Source: an uncultured Lachnospiraceae bacterium (GTDB taxonomy: Bacteria; Bacillota; Clostridia; Lachnospirales; Lachnospiraceae). Taken from it: a stretch of DNA of 39,832 nt. The position numbers and the translations under genes are program-made. Location of the stretch: positions 1 to 39,832 of the forward strand of contig CANQRW010000026.1 in the NCBI GenBank assembly GCA_947626365.1. Direction: 5' to 3'. Of the stretch, positions 16,052 to 25,416 are shown in pieces. How positions within the stretch are numbered: the stretch's first letter is position 1; each line of letters begins with the position of its first letter. The notes under the pieces are model-generated. The model saw nothing but the letters and a program-made list of their open reading frames with translations, made no database searches and was not told the origin of the DNA.

Positions 16052-19000
16052 ATGAAATTAAGACATTTTTCGGGGATTGCCGCCGCGTTATCGCTTCTTC
16101 TTGCCTGGTGTCCTCCCGTCCACGCCGAGGAAGGGAATGTCCCGGCGCTTCGCGTAGGATATTTCTCCTTCTCAGGTTATCATGAGATGTCAGAGGACGG
16201 ACGCTTAAGCGGTTACGGCTATGAATTTTTACAAAAGCTTGCCTCCTACGGGGACTGGACCTACGAATATGCAGGGTACGATTCTTCCTATTCGGACTGT
16301 CTGGACATGCTGAGCGGCGGACAGCTCGACATCGTAACCTCTGTATCCAAAACTCCGGAGAGGGAGAAAGAATTTCTCTTTTCCAATAAATCGATTGGCA
16401 CCAATTCCACCATGTTTACGGTCAAGGCGGGCAACGATACGGTAACCGCCGGAGATTACGCTACCTACGACGGCCTCACCATCGGCCTGCTGGACGGCAA
16501 CTCCAAAAATGATACCTTCCAGGCCTTCGCGGAGGAACAGGGCTTTTCCTATAACAGCCGGTATTTTGAGACGGAGGCGGAACTTACAAAGGCTCTCCAG
16601 GACGGAATCGTGGACGGCATTGTCACCGGAAGCCTTCGGGCCACGCAGAATGAATGGGTCATGGAATCCATCTCAGCCAGCCCCTTTTATGTCGTGACCA
16701 GGCGGGACCGGCAGGACCTGATGGATCAGATCAACCATGCCATTGACCAGATGGACCTGCAGGAGCCGGACTGGCGCACGACCCTGCATAATAAATATTA
16801 TTCCACCGATTCCGGCGGTCACGTGATGCTGACCGCTCATGAGTACGCTTATCTTCAGGAGGTGGCTGACCGGAAGACTCCCCTTAAGGTTCTGTTCAAT
16901 CCGGATCGGAGCCCTTATTCCTATTGGGAAGACGGAAAAGCCCGAGGCATTTTACCTGCCATATTTGAAGTCGTGGCGGAACGTCTTTCCCTTCCTTACG
17001 AATATGTCCCCGTAACTACCAGGGAAGAATATTATCAATATCTGGATGCCGGCAGTGAAGATATCATTCTGGACTGTCCCGAGGATTATTACCTTGCCGA
17101 ACAGAAGGGGTATAAGATTTCTTCTCCCTACCTGAATATGACCCTGGCCCGCGTCACACGGAATAATTTCCACGATCAGATCCGGACGGTGGCCTCTGTC
17201 TATCCTTCCGACATCCTGAATTCCTACATACAGTCCCATTACAATACCGTGGACAGCGTGGACGTTCTCAATTACGGCACTGTTGACGAGTGTGTCCAGG
17301 CAGTTCTTTCCGGGGATGCGGACTGTACCATACTGTTCTCCTACACGGCGGAAAAGCTTCTTCAGAATGACATCAAGAACCGGTTTTCCTTCATCCTTCT
17401 GGGAGATTCCAACCTCTCCTATTCCATGGGCGTCAACGCGGAGGACGGACATATCCTTCTTTCTCTCATCAACAAGGCTCTGAGCGGCATCGATGACGGA
17501 ACCATGTCCGATATTATCCTTAAGGAGACCGACACGGAAACGATGGACACGGTTCAGACCCTTGTCGCTTTCGTCTATGCCAATCCGCTCTTCGGGCTTA
17601 TGGCGGTATTCTTCTTCTGTCTGTTCGTGTTTGTCTGCGCAGTCCTGATCATCCGCCTCCACAGCCAGAAGCACCTGCAGGAGCGGATCGCAGAGGTCAG
17701 CGCCAAATACGAGGCCCAGCAGAAAGAACTGTCCGATGCCCTGCTTCTGGCAGACCAGGCCAACCGGGCCAAGACCGTCTTCCTCAACAATATGTCCCAC
17801 GATATCCGGACTCCCATGAACGCCATTATCGGCTACACGGCTCTGGCCACTACCCATCTGGACAACAAAGAACGGGCTCAGGATTACCTGTCCAAGATCG
17901 CTCAGTCCTCCAACCATCTGCTGTCCCTGATCAATGATGTTCTGGACATGAGCCGCATTGAATCCGGACATGTGAATGTGGAAAACAAGCCGGAGAATCT
18001 GGCGGAGATCCTTCACGGCCTCCGAAATATCATTCAGGCCGACGTCCATGCCAAACAGCTGGAGCTTTTCATCGACACCATCGACGTGTCCGATGAATCC
18101 ATCTGCTGCGACCGGCTGCGGCTGAATCAGATCCTTCTGAACCTGCTCTCCAACGCCATCAAATTCACCCGGCCGGGAGGCACCATATCCCTGCGCATCA
18201 CCCAGAAGCCCAGCCCCAAAAAGGGGTACGGAATCTATGAATTTAAGGTGAAGGATACGGGTATCGGCATGAGTCCGGAGTTTGTCAAGACCATCTTCGA
18301 ACCCTTTACCAGAGAGCGCACCTCCACGGTCAGCGGCATCCAGGGCACCGGGCTGGGCATGGCCATCACCAAGAATATTATCAATATGATGAACGGTACC
18401 ATCGAGGTACAGAGCGAACAGGGCGCGGGCACCGAATTTACCGTAACTCTGGAATTTGAACTCTGCGGCGAACCGGAGGATATCGGCCCCATCGCGGAAC
18501 TGACCGGCCTGAGAGGCCTTGTGGTAGACGACGACCTGATCAGCTGCCAGAGCGTCTCCAAGATGCTCCGGGAGATCGGCATGCGGGCCGAGTGGACCCG
18601 CTATGGCAAGGAGGCTATCGTCCGCGCCAAGGAGTCCCATGACATGGCAGATCCCTTTGAGGTGTATATTGTTGACTGGTCCATGCCGGATCTGAACGGC
18701 ATCGAGACGGTCCGCCAGATTCGCCTGGCAGTAGGCCATGATGCCCCTATCATCCTCCTGTCCGCCTATGACTGGAGCGAGATTGAGGATGAAGCGCGGG
18801 AAGCGGGAGTCACCGACTTTATCAGCAAACCCCTCTTCATTTCCGACCTGCACCGCACTCTGGAACGGGCCCTGGGCAAGAGCCAGCAGCTGTCTGCCGA
18901 GACTGCGGCTCCCGCAAAGGAGGATGGCTTCCAGGGCAGCCGGATCCTTCTCGTGGAAGATAACGACTTAAACCGCGAGATCGCCACAGAACTGCTCTCA

Positions 19001-19315
19001 GAGGTAGGCTTCCTCATCGAAACCGCGGAAAACGGTCAGATCGCCTGCGACATGGTCCGCAATTCTGCCGACGGCTATTATGATGCTATTCTCATGGATG
19101 TGCAGATGCCCATCATGAACGGCTACGAGGCTACCCGGATCATCCGGAATCTGGAGAATCCTGCTCTTGCCGGCATTCCCATCATCGCCATGACGGCCAA
19201 CGCCTTCGAGGAGGACCGCAGGAAAGCTCTGGAAGTGGGAATGAACGGCCACCTGGCCAAGCCTGTGGACGTAGAAAAAATGATCTCCGTACTAAAAAAT
19301 ATATTAGATAAATAA
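16052..19315 (+). CDS. Hybrid sensor histidine kinase with two extracellular solute-binding domains
   Basis: This 1087-residue BvgS/EvgS-like sensor starts with a signal peptide (MKLRHFSGIAAALSLLLAW, cleavage near VHAEE). Two SBP_bac_3-type modules follow (about 30-260 and 275-490). A single membrane segment lies at about 508-533, then a short coiled coil. The HisKA helix has MSHDIRTPMNAI with the phospho-acceptor His near 582. The ATPase domain shows NLLSNAIKF, VKDTGIGM and GTGLGMAI. Two receiver domains follow: VVDDD with the acceptor in VDWSMPD (near 874), and LLVEDN with MDVQMP (near 1015). BvgS's final Hpt domain is missing, so a separate Hpt protein or direct REC signalling is needed. 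No DNA-binding response regulator is adjacent. The next gene, 42 bp on, is a pectinesterase. Solute-binding modules suggest an amino acid- or small-molecule-like signal. Confidence 0.93.
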   Translation: MKLRHFSGIAAALSLLLAWCPPVHAEEGNVPALRVGYFSFSGYHEMSEDGRLSGYGYEFLQKLASYGDWTYEYAGYDSSYSDCLDMLSGGQLDIVTSVSKTPEREKEFLFSNKSIGTNSTMFTVKAGNDTVTAGDYATYDGLTIGLLDGNSKNDTFQAFAEEQGFSYNSRYFETEAELTKALQDGIVDGIVTGSLRATQNEWVMESISASPFYVVTRRDRQDLMDQINHAIDQMDLQEPDWRTTLHNKYYSTDSGGHVMLTAHEYAYLQEVADRKTPLKVLFNPDRSPYSYWEDGKARGILPAIFEVVAERLSLPYEYVPVTTREEYYQYLDAGSEDIILDCPEDYYLAEQKGYKISSPYLNMTLARVTRNNFHDQIRTVASVYPSDILNSYIQSHYNTVDSVDVLNYGTVDECVQAVLSGDADCTILFSYTAEKLLQNDIKNRFSFILLGDSNLSYSMGVNAEDGHILLSLINKALSGIDDGTMSDIILKETDTETMDTVQTLVAFVYANPLFGLMAVFFFCLFVFVCAVLIIRLHSQKHLQERIAEVSAKYEAQQKELSDALLLADQANRAKTVFLNNMSHDIRTPMNAIIGYTALATTHLDNKERAQDYLSKIAQSSNHLLSLINDVLDMSRIESGHVNVENKPENLAEILHGLRNIIQADVHAKQLELFIDTIDVSDESICCDRLRLNQILLNLLSNAIKFTRPGGTISLRITQKPSPKKGYGIYEFKVKDTGIGMSPEFVKTIFEPFTRERTSTVSGIQGTGLGMAITKNIINMMNGTIEVQSEQGAGTEFTVTLEFELCGEPEDIGPIAELTGLRGLVVDDDLISCQSVSKMLREIGMRAEWTRYGKEAIVRAKESHDMADPFEVYIVDWSMPDLNGIETVRQIRLAVGHDAPIILLSAYDWSEIEDEAREAGVTDFISKPLFISDLHRTLERALGKSQQLSAETAAPAKEDGFQGSRILLVEDNDLNREIATELLSEVGFLIETAENGQIACDMVRNSADGYYDAILMDVQMPIMNGYEATRIIRNLENPALAGIPIIAMTANAFEEDRRKALEVGMNGHLAKPVDVEKMISVLKNILDK

Positions 19316-19357
19316 ACCGCAGTACTGTCATACAGCATGACAGCTGCGGGGAAAGGA

Positions 19358-20338
19358 ATGGATATAACTATGATCATACGTGTCGCACAGGACGGCAGCG
19401 GCGATTTCTCCTCCATACAGGAGGCTTTGGATTCCATCCCGGAAAGCAGCCGGGAACCTGCAGTCCTCTCCATTGCCAGGGGAATCTATAACGAACGGGT
19501 GACTGTCCGCAGGCCCCATGTGACCTTTCAGGGAGAGTCCCGGGAGGACACCATCCTGACCTACGGCCTCTACGCCCTCATGAAGATGCCGGACGGGGAA
19601 AAACGCGGAACCTTCCGAAGCTACTCCTGCTTTATTGACGCAGATGATTTTACAGCCAGAAATATGACCTTTGAGAACAGCTCCGGTCCCGGCACCCTGG
19701 TGGGACAGGCTCTGGCTCTCTATGTGGATGGGGACCGGATCATCTTCGACAACTGCCGCATGCTGGGAGGCCAGGACACTCTGTTCACCGCTCCGCTTCC
19801 GCCTACGGAAGTGGAGACGCGGGGCTTTGCTGGCCCCAAAGAGAATGCCCCGAGAAGGCCCGGCCGCCATTATTACCGAAACTGCTATATCGAAGGCGAC
19901 GTGGACTTTATCTTCGGAGGGGCAGCCGCCTATTTTGAACACTGCGAGATCTATTCCAAATACACTGGCCACGACAGCTTTGTCACAGCCGCCTCCACGC
20001 CGGAAGGTCAGGAATACGGCTACGTGATGGAGGGCTGCCATTTCACCGGCGACCACACGGTCCCTGTCACCTACCTGGGCCGTCCCTGGCGCGAATACGC
20101 CAGGACGGTACTGATCAGCTGCCGGATGGAATCTCACATCCGCCCGGAGGGCTGGCACGACTGGAACAAGCCCGCTGCCCATATCCACTCCTTCTACGCC
20201 GAATACGGCAGCTTCGGGCCCGGCGGGGACATGACAAAACGGCCGGACTGGATCAAACGTCTGACCGCCGAAGATCTGCCTCACTATTCCAGAGAAAACG
20301 TCCTGAAGGGCGCCGACGGCTGGAACCCACGGTTATAA
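19358..20338 (+). CDS. Pectinesterase family protein, cytoplasmic
   Basis: Pectin methylesterases (carbohydrate esterase family 8) remove methyl groups from galacturonate residues. The right-handed beta-helix signature is complete: GQALALYVDGDRIIFDNC, GGQDTLF with the conserved Gln, GDVDFIFGGA with the catalytic Asp, and YLGRPWREYARTV with the Arg. The 326-residue protein has no signal peptide, so it should act on imported oligomers. The ATG at 19358 is preceded by GGGGAAAGGA; an upstream ATG at 19337 has no binding site. It follows the sensor kinase on the same strand, suggesting the kinase may respond to pectin-derived signals, but this is inference. Confidence 0.9.
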   Translation: MDITMIIRVAQDGSGDFSSIQEALDSIPESSREPAVLSIARGIYNERVTVRRPHVTFQGESREDTILTYGLYALMKMPDGEKRGTFRSYSCFIDADDFTARNMTFENSSGPGTLVGQALALYVDGDRIIFDNCRMLGGQDTLFTAPLPPTEVETRGFAGPKENAPRRPGRHYYRNCYIEGDVDFIFGGAAAYFEHCEIYSKYTGHDSFVTAASTPEGQEYGYVMEGCHFTGDHTVPVTYLGRPWREYARTVLISCRMESHIRPEGWHDWNKPAAHIHSFYAEYGSFGPGGDMTKRPDWIKRLTAEDLPHYSRENVLKGADGWNPRL

Positions 20339-20369
20339 TTTATCAGATACCGTTTATGTCTGTCTAAAA

Positions 20370-20411
20370 GGAGCTGCCGCAAACGATCCGAAGAACGTTG
20401 GCGTCAGCTCC
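20370..20411. terminator. Bidirectional hairpin between pectinesterase and SDR genes
   Basis: GGAGCTG (20370-20376) pairs with CAGCTCC (20405-20411). The inner CCGCAAACG/CGTTGGCGT stretch extends it with mismatches. It lies between convergent genes and is flanked by AAAA on one side and CTATTTAT on the other. Confidence 0.6.
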
Positions 20412-20436
20412 CTATTTATCTGCTTTGTCTGTTCAA

Positions 20437-21204
20437 TTACAGCCTCTTGATGTGAAATCCTCCGTCCACGTCGATATAGTTGCCTGTGGTATACAGAAAA
20501 TCGTCTCCCGCCAGCGCGGAAACCACGCCGGCCACATCTTCCGGCGTTCCCCACCGGGCAATGGGAAACTCTCCCTCTGCGATCAGCCGATCGTATTTTT
20601 CCCGGACACCGCTGGTCATATCCGTGGCGATCACTCCGGGGCGCACCTCATGGACCAGGATACCGTCGCCGGCCAGCCGGTCGGCAAAAAGGGTGGTCAG
20701 CATGGAAATCCCCGCTTTGGACACACAGTATTCTCCCCGATTGACGGAAGAAACTACCGAAGAGCAGGATGATATGTTGATGATGGTTCCCCGCTTCTTT
20801 CCCTCCCAGGGCTGGGAAAGCATCTGCTTCGCCACTGCCTGGGTCAGGAACAGGTTCCCCTTGGTATTGATATTGATCACCCGGTCGAAGCTTTCCTCTG
20901 TCAAGTCCAGAAGATCCGTGCGGACTCTGGGCGCCACGCCGGCGTTGTTCACCAGCACATGGATTCCGCCGAAGCGATCCACAGCTTCCTTCACCAGCCG
21001 CAGCCGGTCCTCCTGTTTCCCGATATCTCCCTGAACATACAGATATTCGATGCCCTCCCCGGCCAGCTCGTCCAGCTTATCCTGATATTTTTCCTGTCCG
21101 CCGGAAGACAGGATCACTACCTGAAACCCATCCTGTCCCAGCCGCCTGGATATGGCATATCCGATTCCTCTGCTTCCTCCGGTAACAACCGCGGTCCGTT
21201 TCAT
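20437..21204 (-). CDS. SDR-family NAD(P)-dependent oxidoreductase (3-ketoacyl-ACP reductase type)
   Basis: This is a classical short-chain dehydrogenase of 255 residues. The cofactor motif is VVTGGSRGIGYAIS. NNAG is followed by the catalytic Ser in NISSCSS and YCVSKAG with Tyr and Lys. PEDVAGVVSALAGDDFLYTTGNYIDVDGG is the standard C-terminal block. The ATG at 21204 has the ideal GGAGGTGATAAGG before it. FabG-like annotation is by family; the alcohol or keto substrate is unknown. It faces the pectinesterase gene across a bidirectional hairpin, so co-regulation is not implied. Confidence 0.9.
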   Translation of the reverse strand: MKRTAVVTGGSRGIGYAISRRLGQDGFQVVILSSGGQEKYQDKLDELAGEGIEYLYVQGDIGKQEDRLRLVKEAVDRFGGIHVLVNNAGVAPRVRTDLLDLTEESFDRVININTKGNLFLTQAVAKQMLSQPWEGKKRGTIINISSCSSVVSSVNRGEYCVSKAGISMLTTLFADRLAGDGILVHEVRPGVIATDMTSGVREKYDRLIAEGEFPIARWGTPEDVAGVVSALAGDDFLYTTGNYIDVDGGFHIKRL

Positions 21205-21278
21205 CCTTATCACCTCCGACAAACTTCCTGATTCTCTCCATCCTATGATAATCTGCCGCCTGCTGTCCGTCAATCTTT

Positions 21279-22181
21279 TTATTTAAAAAATTCGTGTCCG
21301 CCGTGCTGAAATAAAAATGTAAGCTTGCCGTCAAACCAGCGGATGGAACGGGCCCGTGCTCCCCGCCGGTTCATGAAATACAGCGCTCCCTGGGAGTAAT
21401 CTTCTCCCTCCAGCGCCCGGTTCACGCACTCCACCGTCTCATCCGTCACGCTGCATGTATACAGGCTTCCGTCCGACACCGGAGAAAACTGTTCTCTCTG
21501 GTACACTACCTCCGTTATGGTATTCGGAAATTCATCGCTGCGCACCCGATTCAGGATCACGTCGGCTACCAGAATCTTTCCCTTTGCGTCGCAGATTCCC
21601 GCCTCCGCCTGAACAATCTTTAGCAATACCTGGTAATCCTCATCTGTATAATTGACAAGACCGCGGGCCTTTCTCTCCTCCTCAGCCTGTCTTTTGGCTT
21701 CCTCTTCCGCTATTCTCCGAGCTTCCTCTTCCTCAGCCTTCTTTCTGGCCTCCTCCTCGGCTTTCCGTCTGGCTTCCTCCTCCAGGCGAATCTCTTCCCT
21801 GACCTCAGCCACTTCTTCCTGAACCAGATTCTGCTCTTCCTCCTGCTCACGGATATCCTGCGCCAAAAGCTGTCCGACAACCTGCTGTCCCTGTAATCTG
21901 GAATCCGTAAGAGCATTCTGCATGTCTGCTTCCGTAAGGTTTTCGATTTCTTCCGGCGCTTCCTCTGTCTCTTCTCCGTCATCGGGTGTAGTCTCGGCAA
22001 ATACGGTCAGCACATTCTTTCCGCCTCCGCCGAACCCGCTGGATGTAAATGTCACCGCCGTAACCACGCAGCCGGCCAGAACCATCACCGCCTTCTGACG
22101 GTAATCCTTCTTCGCCACCTTCACAGCCAGTGACTTCACAAAGGTGAATACGCCCTGAAGAAATGAGCATAATGTAAGCAT
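21279..22181 (-). CDS. SleB-type cell wall hydrolase with N-terminal anchor and coiled coil
   Basis: This is a 300-residue, probably membrane-anchored lytic enzyme. A hydrophobic segment (about residues 30-50) precedes an acidic stretch and a long Glu/Ala/Arg heptad region (about 95-165), likely coiled coil. The C-terminal 125 residues are a Hydrolase_2 (SleB/CwlJ) domain: LLKIVQAEAGICDAKGKILVADVILNRV with the catalytic Glu, then FPNTITEVVYQREQFSPV and GALYFMN. Such domains degrade cortex or vegetative peptidoglycan. The ATG at 22181 has AAAGGAG 11 nt upstream; a GTG at 22205 would overlap that site. The role in germination versus vegetative growth cannot be told. Confidence 0.87.
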   Translation of the reverse strand: MLTLCSFLQGVFTFVKSLAVKVAKKDYRQKAVMVLAGCVVTAVTFTSSGFGGGGKNVLTVFAETTPDDGEETEEAPEEIENLTEADMQNALTDSRLQGQQVVGQLLAQDIREQEEEQNLVQEEVAEVREEIRLEEEARRKAEEEARKKAEEEEARRIAEEEAKRQAEEERKARGLVNYTDEDYQVLLKIVQAEAGICDAKGKILVADVILNRVRSDEFPNTITEVVYQREQFSPVSDGSLYTCSVTDETVECVNRALEGEDYSQGALYFMNRRGARARSIRWFDGKLTFLFQHGGHEFFK

Positions 22182-22212
22182 AAATACTCTTTTCTCCTTT
22201 TCCACTCGATTT

Positions 22213-22249
22213 CAGGTTAAAAGTGGGAGAATCTGTCGATTTTAACCTG
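22213..22249. promoter_or_regulatory. Inverted repeat in the leader of the SleB-type gene
   Basis: Perfect 10-bp arms CAGGTTAAAA (22213-22222) and TTTTAACCTG (22240-22249) around 17 nt. It begins about 15 nt after the predicted transcription start and ends before the ribosome binding site, so it may be an operator or leader hairpin. Confidence 0.55.
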
Positions 22250-22270
22250 CTTTTTGAGGGGATAGTGGTA

Positions 22271-22300
22271 ATTATATGGGATTTCATCCGGAAAAGTCAA
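22271..22300 (-). promoter_or_regulatory. Sigma-A promoter of the SleB-type gene
   Basis: Minus-strand TTGACT (22295-22300), 18 nt, TATAAT (22271-22276). A sigma-A-like promoter argues against purely forespore-specific expression. Confidence 0.6.
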
Positions 22301-22465
22301 TGGCCTTGTCTTCGATTTGTAATATTTTTTCGACCTGGAAATTATCGGCCCGCAAAAGTATGTACAACCTGCACTGTTATTACCCTCTTATCCGCCGTAT
22401 ATTCAGTTAATTTTTGCTGATTTTTCATTTCGTAATTGTTACATTTGTGTTAAATTCACGTAACA

Positions 22466-22497
22466 AAAATACCGTCGAACATTGTCGGCGGTATTTT
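22466..22497 (-). terminator. Rho-independent terminator after leuD
   Basis: A 13-bp stem (AAAATACCG plus a G-U pair and CGA) around ACATTG, followed on the minus strand by TTTTTGTT. The 22301-22465 and 22498-22609 spacers show no gene. Confidence 0.8.
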
Positions 22498-22609
22498 ATG
22501 TCAACTCAGGCAGCCTCAGACAGCAAAGCTGGCTGGTTGTGCGAATATGGATCGCGGCATGGCTGTGAATCGTAACTGGTGAATCATGACTGTGAATCGT
22601 AACAATCTG

Positions 22610-23095
22610 TTACTTCGCGTTAATATAGTTCACCAGGCCTCCGGCCGTGATAATGTTCTGCATAAAAGGCGGGAACGCCTGTCCCTGGTAGGACTCTCCC
22701 CTGGTCACGTTGGTGATAACGCCGGAATCGAAATCGATCTCCACCTGGTCTCCGTCCTGAATCTTCTCTGAGGCTTCCCTGCACTCGATGATAGGCAGGC
22801 CGATATTGATAGCGTTCCGATAGAAGATCCGGGCGAAGGTCTCCGCGATCACGCAGCTGACGCCGGCGCATTTGATAGCCAGCGGCGCGTGCTCCCGTGA
22901 GGAACCGCAGCCGAAATTCTTCTTCGCCACGATAATGTCGCCGTCTTTTACTCTGTGGATAAACTCTTTATCGATGTCCTCCATGCAGTGTTTGGCCAGC
23001 TCCGCGCCCTCCGTGGCATTTAAATATCTGGCCGGAATGATCACATCCGTATCTACATTGTCGCCGTATTTGAATACGCTTCCTTTTGCTTTCAT
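22610..23095 (-). CDS. leuD: 3-isopropylmalate dehydratase small subunit
   Basis: LeuD is the small subunit of isopropylmalate isomerase, which converts 2- to 3-isopropylmalate in leucine synthesis. It is 161 residues of the short archaeal/clostridial LeuD2 type: [59 protein letters not shown]. The ATG has AAGGAGGATT upstream. It follows leuC by 18 bp and ends at a strong terminator, so leuCD is a closed two-gene unit. Confidence 0.96.
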   Translation of the reverse strand: MKAKGSVFKYGDNVDTDVIIPARYLNATEGAELAKHCMEDIDKEFIHRVKDGDIIVAKKNFGCGSSREHAPLAIKCAGVSCVIAETFARIFYRNAINIGLPIIECREASEKIQDGDQVEIDFDSGVITNVTRGESYQGQAFPPFMQNIITAGGLVNYINAK

Positions 23096-23113
23096 GGTCT
23101 GAATCCTCCTTCC

Positions 23114-24373
23114 TTACAGCTCGCAGGGGCAGCAGATCTTTCCTGCCACCGCGCTGGCCGCCGCCACGGCCGGACTTGCCAGGTACACTTCCGAGTCCAC
23201 ATGGCCCATACGGCCTACGAAATTCCGGTTGGTGGTGGAGACGCACCGCTCTCCCGCCGCCAGGATACCCATGTAGCCGCCCAGGCAGGGGCCGCAGGTA
23301 GGCGTGCTGACGATAGCGCCGGCCTCGATAAAGATCTCCAGAAGACCTTCCTTCAATGCCTGCAGATAGACGCTCTGAGTCGCAGGAATCACGATGCAGC
23401 GGACGCCCTTGGCAACCTTCCTGCCCTTCAGGATCTCAGCCGCCACGCGCATATCGCTGATTCGTCCGTTGGTGCAGGAACCGATGACCGCCTGGTCGAT
23501 CTTCACATCACCGAAGCTTCCCACCTCTTTGGTGTTCTCCGGAAGGTGAGGGAAGGAAACCGTAGGCTTCAAGGCGGACAGATCGACAGTATAGACCGCG
23601 TCGTACTCCGCGTCAGCGTCAGCCTTGTAAATCTTATACTCCCGGCTGGAGTGTTCCTTCATGTAGGCGATGGCCAGGTCGTCTACCGGGAAGATCCCGT
23701 TCTTGCCGCCGGCCTCAATGGCCATATTGCAGATGGTAAACCGATCGTCCATAGACAGATTGGCAATCCCGTCGCCGACAAATTCCATGGATTTGTAGAG
23801 GGCTCCGTCCACGCCGATCATGCCGATGATATGTAAGATCACGTCCTTGCCGCTGACCCACTTGGAGGGCTTTCCGGTCAGGACAAATTTCAGGGCGGAG
23901 GGCACCTTAAACCATGCCTTGCCGGTTACCATGCCTGCCGCCATATCGGTGCTTCCTACGCCGGTGGAAAATGCTCCCAGGGCGCCGTAGGTACAGGTGT
24001 GGGAATCCGCGCCTATGATCGCGTCTCCTGCCACAGCCAGTCCCTTCTCCGGAACCAGGGCGTGTTCGATTCCCATCTCTCCCACATCAAAATAATTGCT
24101 CAGTTCATGCTTATAGGCAAATTCCCGGCAGCATTTGCAGTTTTCCGCGGACTTAATATCCTTGTTAGGGATAAAATGGTCCATGATCAGGGCAACCTTG
24201 TCCTTATTAAAGACCTTCTGGTTGTTCATCTTCTTCATCTCATTGATGGCAACCGGGGCCGTAATATCATTGCCCATCACCAGATCCAGATCCGCCTCGA
24301 TCAGCTGACCTGCCTTCACCTCGGGAAGGCCTGCGTGAGCCGCCAGAATCTTCTGGGTCATTGTCATTCCCAT
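23114..24373 (-). CDS. leuC: 3-isopropylmalate dehydratase large subunit
   Basis: LeuC is the aconitase-like subunit carrying the 4Fe-4S cluster. Its 419 residues match the anaerobe LeuC2 subtype. Visible motifs: [41 protein letters not shown], and [16 protein letters not shown] with the cluster cysteines, plus the [10 protein letters not shown] end. The ATG has AGGAGG 8 nt upstream. A LysR gene is divergent; the leuC promoter has a poor -35 match, as expected for LysR-type activation. leuA and leuB are not in the window. Confidence 0.96.
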   Translation of the reverse strand: MGMTMTQKILAAHAGLPEVKAGQLIEADLDLVMGNDITAPVAINEMKKMNNQKVFNKDKVALIMDHFIPNKDIKSAENCKCCREFAYKHELSNYFDVGEMGIEHALVPEKGLAVAGDAIIGADSHTCTYGALGAFSTGVGSTDMAAGMVTGKAWFKVPSALKFVLTGKPSKWVSGKDVILHIIGMIGVDGALYKSMEFVGDGIANLSMDDRFTICNMAIEAGGKNGIFPVDDLAIAYMKEHSSREYKIYKADADAEYDAVYTVDLSALKPTVSFPHLPENTKEVGSFGDVKIDQAVIGSCTNGRISDMRVAAEILKGRKVAKGVRCIVIPATQSVYLQALKEGLLEIFIEAGAIVSTPTCGPCLGGYMGILAAGERCVSTTNRNFVGRMGHVDSEVYLASPAVAAASAVAGKICCPCEL

Positions 24374-24402
24374 ATGTGAATCCTCCTGTTCAAAATTCGT
24401 AA

Positions 24403-24431
24403 TTGCATTTTACCATACGGGCAGTTATAAT
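24403..24431 (+). promoter_or_regulatory. Promoter of the LysR gene in the leuC-lysR divergent region
   Basis: TTGCAT (24403-24408), 17 nt, TATAAT (24426-24431). In the same region the minus strand carries TAAAAT for leuC with no good -35 and a CTATTAT direct repeat with 13-bp period, a possible regulator site. Confidence 0.5.
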
Positions 24432-24491
24432 AGAAATACATAATAGGCATGTTTAATATAAAATTCGGTTATAGGTCTGAAAGGAGCTTTC

Positions 24492-25403
24492 ATGGAACAG
24501 AATCTGTCACAGTACCGGATATTTTATGAGGTTGCCAAAAGCGGCAACATATCAAGGGCCGCCAGGGAACTGTACATCAGCCAGCCGGCCATCAGCAAGG
24601 CCATCGGCAAGCTGGAGGACAGCCTGGGCACCATTCTCTTCTCAAGAAACTCCCGGGGCGTCCAGCTGACGGAGGAAGGCCAGGTTCTGTTCAAGCATAT
24701 CAAAAACGCGTTTGAAGAGCTTTCGCTGGGTGAGCAGGAGCTTCGCCGGTTCCAGGAATTCCACATGGGCCATGTGCGCATCGGCGTCAGCAACACCCTG
24801 TGCCGCTTCATCATGCTGGACTACCTGAAAGGATTTATTGAAAAATACCCTCACATCAAGGTGACCATTGAAAGCCAGTCCTCCACCCACACCCTCTCCA
24901 TGCTGGAACACCAGCAGGTGGACGTGGGCCTGATCGCCGAGCCGAAAGCCGCCAGAGATCTCCTTTTCTTCCCTGTCCGGGACATCCAGGATATCTTTGT
25001 GGCTACTCCGGCCTATCTGGAAAACCTGCGGCTCCGGGAGGGAACCGACGCGGACGTATTCCAGACCGGCAATGTGATGCTCCTGGACCGGGATAACATT
25101 ACCCGCCGCTATATCGACGATTACATGGATGTCAACCATATTACTGCCAACAATCTGCTGGAAGTGACCACCATGGACCTGCTCATCGAATTTGCCCGGA
25201 TCGGCCTGGGCATCGGCTGCGTCATCCGGGAATTTGTGGAGGACGATCTGCAGGCCGGCCGCCTGATTCAGCTGAAAACCGATGCTCCCATACACAAACG
25301 GACCATCGGTTTTGCCTACTGCCCCAACCGCACCTCCAGCGCGGTGGACACCTTTATTCGGTTTGTCAATGAAGAGTTTCAGCCGTCGCAGCGATATGCG
25401 TGA
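24492..25403 (+). CDS. LysR-family transcriptional regulator divergent from leuCD
   Basis: This is a 303-residue LysR regulator. The winged HTH is at the start: YRIFYEVAKSGNISRAARELYISQPAISKAIGKLEDSLGTILFSR. The substrate-binding half follows from residue 90 (GHVRIGVSNTLCRFIMLDYL). The ATG has AAAGGAG 7 nt upstream. Its divergence from leuC makes it the likely activator of isopropylmalate isomerase, perhaps using a pathway intermediate as coinducer. That is inference from position. Confidence 0.9.
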   Translation: MEQNLSQYRIFYEVAKSGNISRAARELYISQPAISKAIGKLEDSLGTILFSRNSRGVQLTEEGQVLFKHIKNAFEELSLGEQELRRFQEFHMGHVRIGVSNTLCRFIMLDYLKGFIEKYPHIKVTIESQSSTHTLSMLEHQQVDVGLIAEPKAARDLLFFPVRDIQDIFVATPAYLENLRLREGTDADVFQTGNVMLLDRDNITRRYIDDYMDVNHITANNLLEVTTMDLLIEFARIGLGIGCVIREFVEDDLQAGRLIQLKTDAPIHKRTIGFAYCPNRTSSAVDTFIRFVNEEFQPSQRYA

Positions 25404-25416
25404 TATGGATCAAATC

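Noticed and set aside
16952-18853. 633-codon minus-strand open frame opposite the sensor kinase
   Set aside because: It is the antisense of a well-supported kinase with conserved motifs; the frame is open because of codon bias in GC-rich DNA.
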